18,551 nt of DNA, taken from Flammula alnicola. Lineage: Eukaryota > Basidiomycota > Agaricomycetes > Agaricales > Strophariaceae. Of the stretch, positions 17,001-18,551 are shown in pieces. The translations under genes were made by a program, and so were the position numbers. The stretch covers positions 1 to 18,551 of the forward strand of contig JADNRV010000669.1 of assembly GCA_015499995.1 (NCBI GenBank). The letters run 5' to 3'. The number at the start of each line of letters is the position of its first letter. The stretch's first letter is position 1. A model generated the notes under the pieces. The model ran no database searches and had not been told where the DNA came from. It worked only from the letters and a program-made list of their open reading frames with translations.

Positions 17001-18404
17001 ATCAACCGTACCTACCTTCCTGCATTTTATTACTTTACTCCGACGGAAGAGGAGATCAAGGTCGCGAAGATCCACTCGGAGCGTGCGGATGCCACGAGCA
17101 ACAGGCTCGAGAAGCGCTTCGGACATCCTGCGCTGCATACCGAGCTGTTCACGCCGATGCTGCACAAGAACATGATGCCGCTGCTGAGCCAGGTGTATCA
17201 AGGCAAGATTGGTAATGATCACGCTAAGCTGGATGAGTATGGTGGGCAGAATATGGAGGCGCAAATTGTGCCGGGTGGTATTAAGATTGCGGCTATTGAT
17301 CAGGTATGTGTTGTCCTTCGGATTTGTGGAGATGATTTTTGCTGACATTGTGCTTTCTTTCTTTCCTGCAGCGCGATCTTGAGTATGATCCTGCGTTGTA
17401 CCAACGTGATCGTGGTGAACTCGACTGGGATGCGCGGTCTATAGCCTCGACTGTTGCATTTGGAGATGGCCTCAAGACTCATCATGCCAACTTATCGTCA
17501 AAGGCCTTCGCTGGCTATGATAAATACCTTACTCATGGGCCGGGATCGACGTCAGAGCATGAGATTGAATTAAGTCAACTGGACTCGATGCAAGAACCAC
17601 TTCTCAGTCCTCATGCCATGGCCTTGCATCAACAAGGTTTTACTTCTCAGCAATCGCTCTCGCCCTCGTTGCCTCCTTCATTACATTATAACGCATCCAG
17701 GGAAGCACCTCTCCACAGACCTCAGGATCGCAGTTACTCTCCCAGCCCGGCATATATGTCGACGGATAATCTGGCGCAGGGACAATCACCAATAAGTCCT
17801 TACCCAACGGGCTCTGAGCAATCCCACCAATCCTCCTACTTCTCGCCGACCCAATCGAACCAAATGCGGGGTCCTCGCCCGGCCATATGGTGCCATGCAG
17901 TATCCGCCACAACAGCATGCAAGACAGGCCAGTGGTAACATGCTTGCTGGACCATCGCGGGGGCAGTCGCCCACCCAGTCTCAGCAGCAGCACGCTAGGC
18001 AAAACAGCGGAAACATTCTTGCGTCCTCTCAATTACGGACGCAGTCGCCTGGACCCTATCAGGCGTATTCGCCTCAGCAACAACAGCAGCAACATGCACG
18101 GCAGAGCAGTGGGAATTTGTTAGCTTCATCTCAAGCCCGCACGCCATCACCCGGACCTTATCAGGCGTATTCTCCTCAACCACAACAGCAGCACGCCCGA
18201 CAGACAAGTGGAAATATGCTCGCTGACAATCGATCACAGTCGCCGGGCCCATATCAGGCGTATTCGCCACAGCCGCAAGGATACCAGCAGACACCGCCTG
18301 GGCTGCAATCGACAAATGCTGCACAATATCAGCAACAGCAGCAGCAGTCACAGCAGGCCAACAGTAATAATATGGCGGGACGTGGTGCGCATAGAGGGTA
18401 TTAA
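14050..18404 (+). CDS. CSC1/OSCA-type calcium-permeable osmosensitive channel, frame-broken in two places
   Basis: A polytopic cation channel of the Csc1/Rsn1/Phm7 (DUF221, TMEM63/OSCA) family, gated by osmotic or membrane tension. Clear exons: 14050-14151, 14210-14254, 14412-15145, 15203-15389, 15457-15591, 15644-15784, 15859-15970, 16027-16098, then 16781-16850, 16915-17303 and 17372 onward. Features in order: TM0 (VALMSVVSVVTILLFNFL), TM1-2, the long cytosolic loop with YARTLQVRHVPKKLQSDEGL and NYGFASMAAVPYAHIVA, TM3 (FLWLSAVCFFNTVPLFIIS), TM4 (GVLPPAISGFFGFFLPIIMR), YMGGLTHSKLDRAVVARYF, and the C-terminal TMs with VVPPILIVFAFKLYINRTYL, KRFGHPALHTELFTPMLHKN, DPALYQRDRGELDWDARSIA. Between 16099 and 16726 the matching sequence is present but frame-broken. 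Near 17879 the frame switches again; otherwise it stops at 17938, before a Gln-rich repeat tail ending at 18404. The family is certain; whether this copy is functional is not. Confidence 0.9.
16099..16726 (+). other. Deletion-riddled segment of the channel gene
   Basis: Remnant exons can be placed at about 16161-16212, 16281-16350, 16403-16467, 16529-16538 and 16594-16726, with GT-AG introns at 16213-16280, 16468-16528 and 16539-16593. In nearly every one the family sequence continues only if single bases are added: YINK/SYW/TFF at 16178-16212 lie in three different frames, and PLR, the next F and AVFDLA need shifts at 16285-16300. In 16594-16726 about ten one-base gaps are needed between LFM and VESGG. 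All are losses, and no extra bases were seen here. Confidence 0.65.
17913..18290 (+). repeat. Intragenic tandem repeat coding for a Gln-rich tail
   Basis: Four diverged copies of a unit starting (Q)HARQxSGNxLA begin at 17916, 17991, 18093 and 18192 (spacings 75, 102 and 99 nt). Copies 2-4 end with SPGPYQAYSPQ, and short CAG/CAA runs join the units. All are read in one frame, open from about 17880 to the TAA at 18402-18404. It lies in the predicted cytosolic tail of the channel and is likely disordered. It is the strand's in-frame coding sequence only if the frame switch near 17879 is accepted. Confidence 0.8.
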
Positions 18405-18551
18405 TTTTTTTTGTCGTTTATTCTGGGCTACTTATCTTGCTACCTATTGGACGGACCCTGTGTCGGTCTTGTGTTTATATCTTACCCGCGTGCTTATATC
18501 CTATCCGTTGAGAATGCATTCGACCCACCACATTTAATCGTTGCTCTCTTA

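Noticed and set aside
16959..17348. Minus-strand 133-codon open frame over the channel gene
   Set aside because: Exact antisense of the well-conserved channel exon 16915-17303. No independent support.
17935..17998. Candidate 64-nt intron in the channel tail
   Set aside because: It has GT-AG ends and would restore the frame, but it removes a stretch coding for the first tail repeat and keeps a non-family-like stretch before it. A one-base indel at 17878-17880 explains both better. Kept only as an alternative.
1..18551. A new multi-gene system such as a biosynthetic or defence cluster
   Set aside because: All recognisable genes are unrelated housekeeping functions of a fungal nucleus. There are no shared pathways, toxins, backbone enzymes or mobile-element cargo linking them.

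Overview
The window looks like nuclear DNA of a filamentous basidiomycete, most likely an Agaricomycete. The genes are compact and intron-dense. Most introns are 47-85 nt and end in AG, several exons are under 30 nt, and gene starts are preceded by CT-rich leaders on the coding strand. All products are housekeeping eukaryotic proteins. I see no bacterial-type operon, CRISPR array, tRNA, rRNA or intact transposon.

Layout. (1) 162-435, minus: first coding part of a nicotinamide mononucleotide adenylyltransferase, cut by the window edge and carrying an apparent 1-base frameshift. (2) 436-2186: gene-poor stretch holding two related palindrome-rich repeat patches and a purine tract. (3) 2187-4636, plus: family X DNA polymerase (Pol4/pol mu-like, BRCT), 11 exons. 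(4) 4780-6835, minus: mitochondrial glutaryl-CoA dehydrogenase, 15 exons, tail-to-tail with the polymerase. (5) 7545-8245, minus: ribosomal protein eL33. (6) 8480-9309, plus: IMPACT-domain (UPF0029) protein, head-to-head with eL33. (7) 9862-11267, minus: unrecognised mitochondrial protein. (8) 11437-12079, plus: small membrane protein, head-to-head with the previous gene over a telobox-containing promoter. (9) 12409-13667, plus: NFKBIL1-like protein with an HPDK motif. (10) 14050-18404, plus: CSC1/OSCA-type channel with a Gln-rich tandem-repeat tail.

Gene models were rebuilt by hand from splice sites, frame continuity and family knowledge. The polymerase (599 aa), the dehydrogenase (426 aa), eL33 (106 aa), the IMPACT protein (259 aa), the mitochondrial protein (421 aa), the small membrane protein (194 aa) and the NFKBIL1-like protein (397 aa) all assemble into uninterrupted frames. 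The channel does not. About 630 bp in its middle (16099-16726) carries many one-base losses between intact flanks, and its tail needs one more frame switch.

The most interesting observations are: microexons of 10, 8 and 10 nt in three different genes; four GC-AG introns out of about 48; the deletion-riddled patch and the frame switch in the channel; the eL33/IMPACT and mitochondrial-pair bidirectional promoters; and the paired palindromic repeat patches. I did not find a convincing new multi-gene system.
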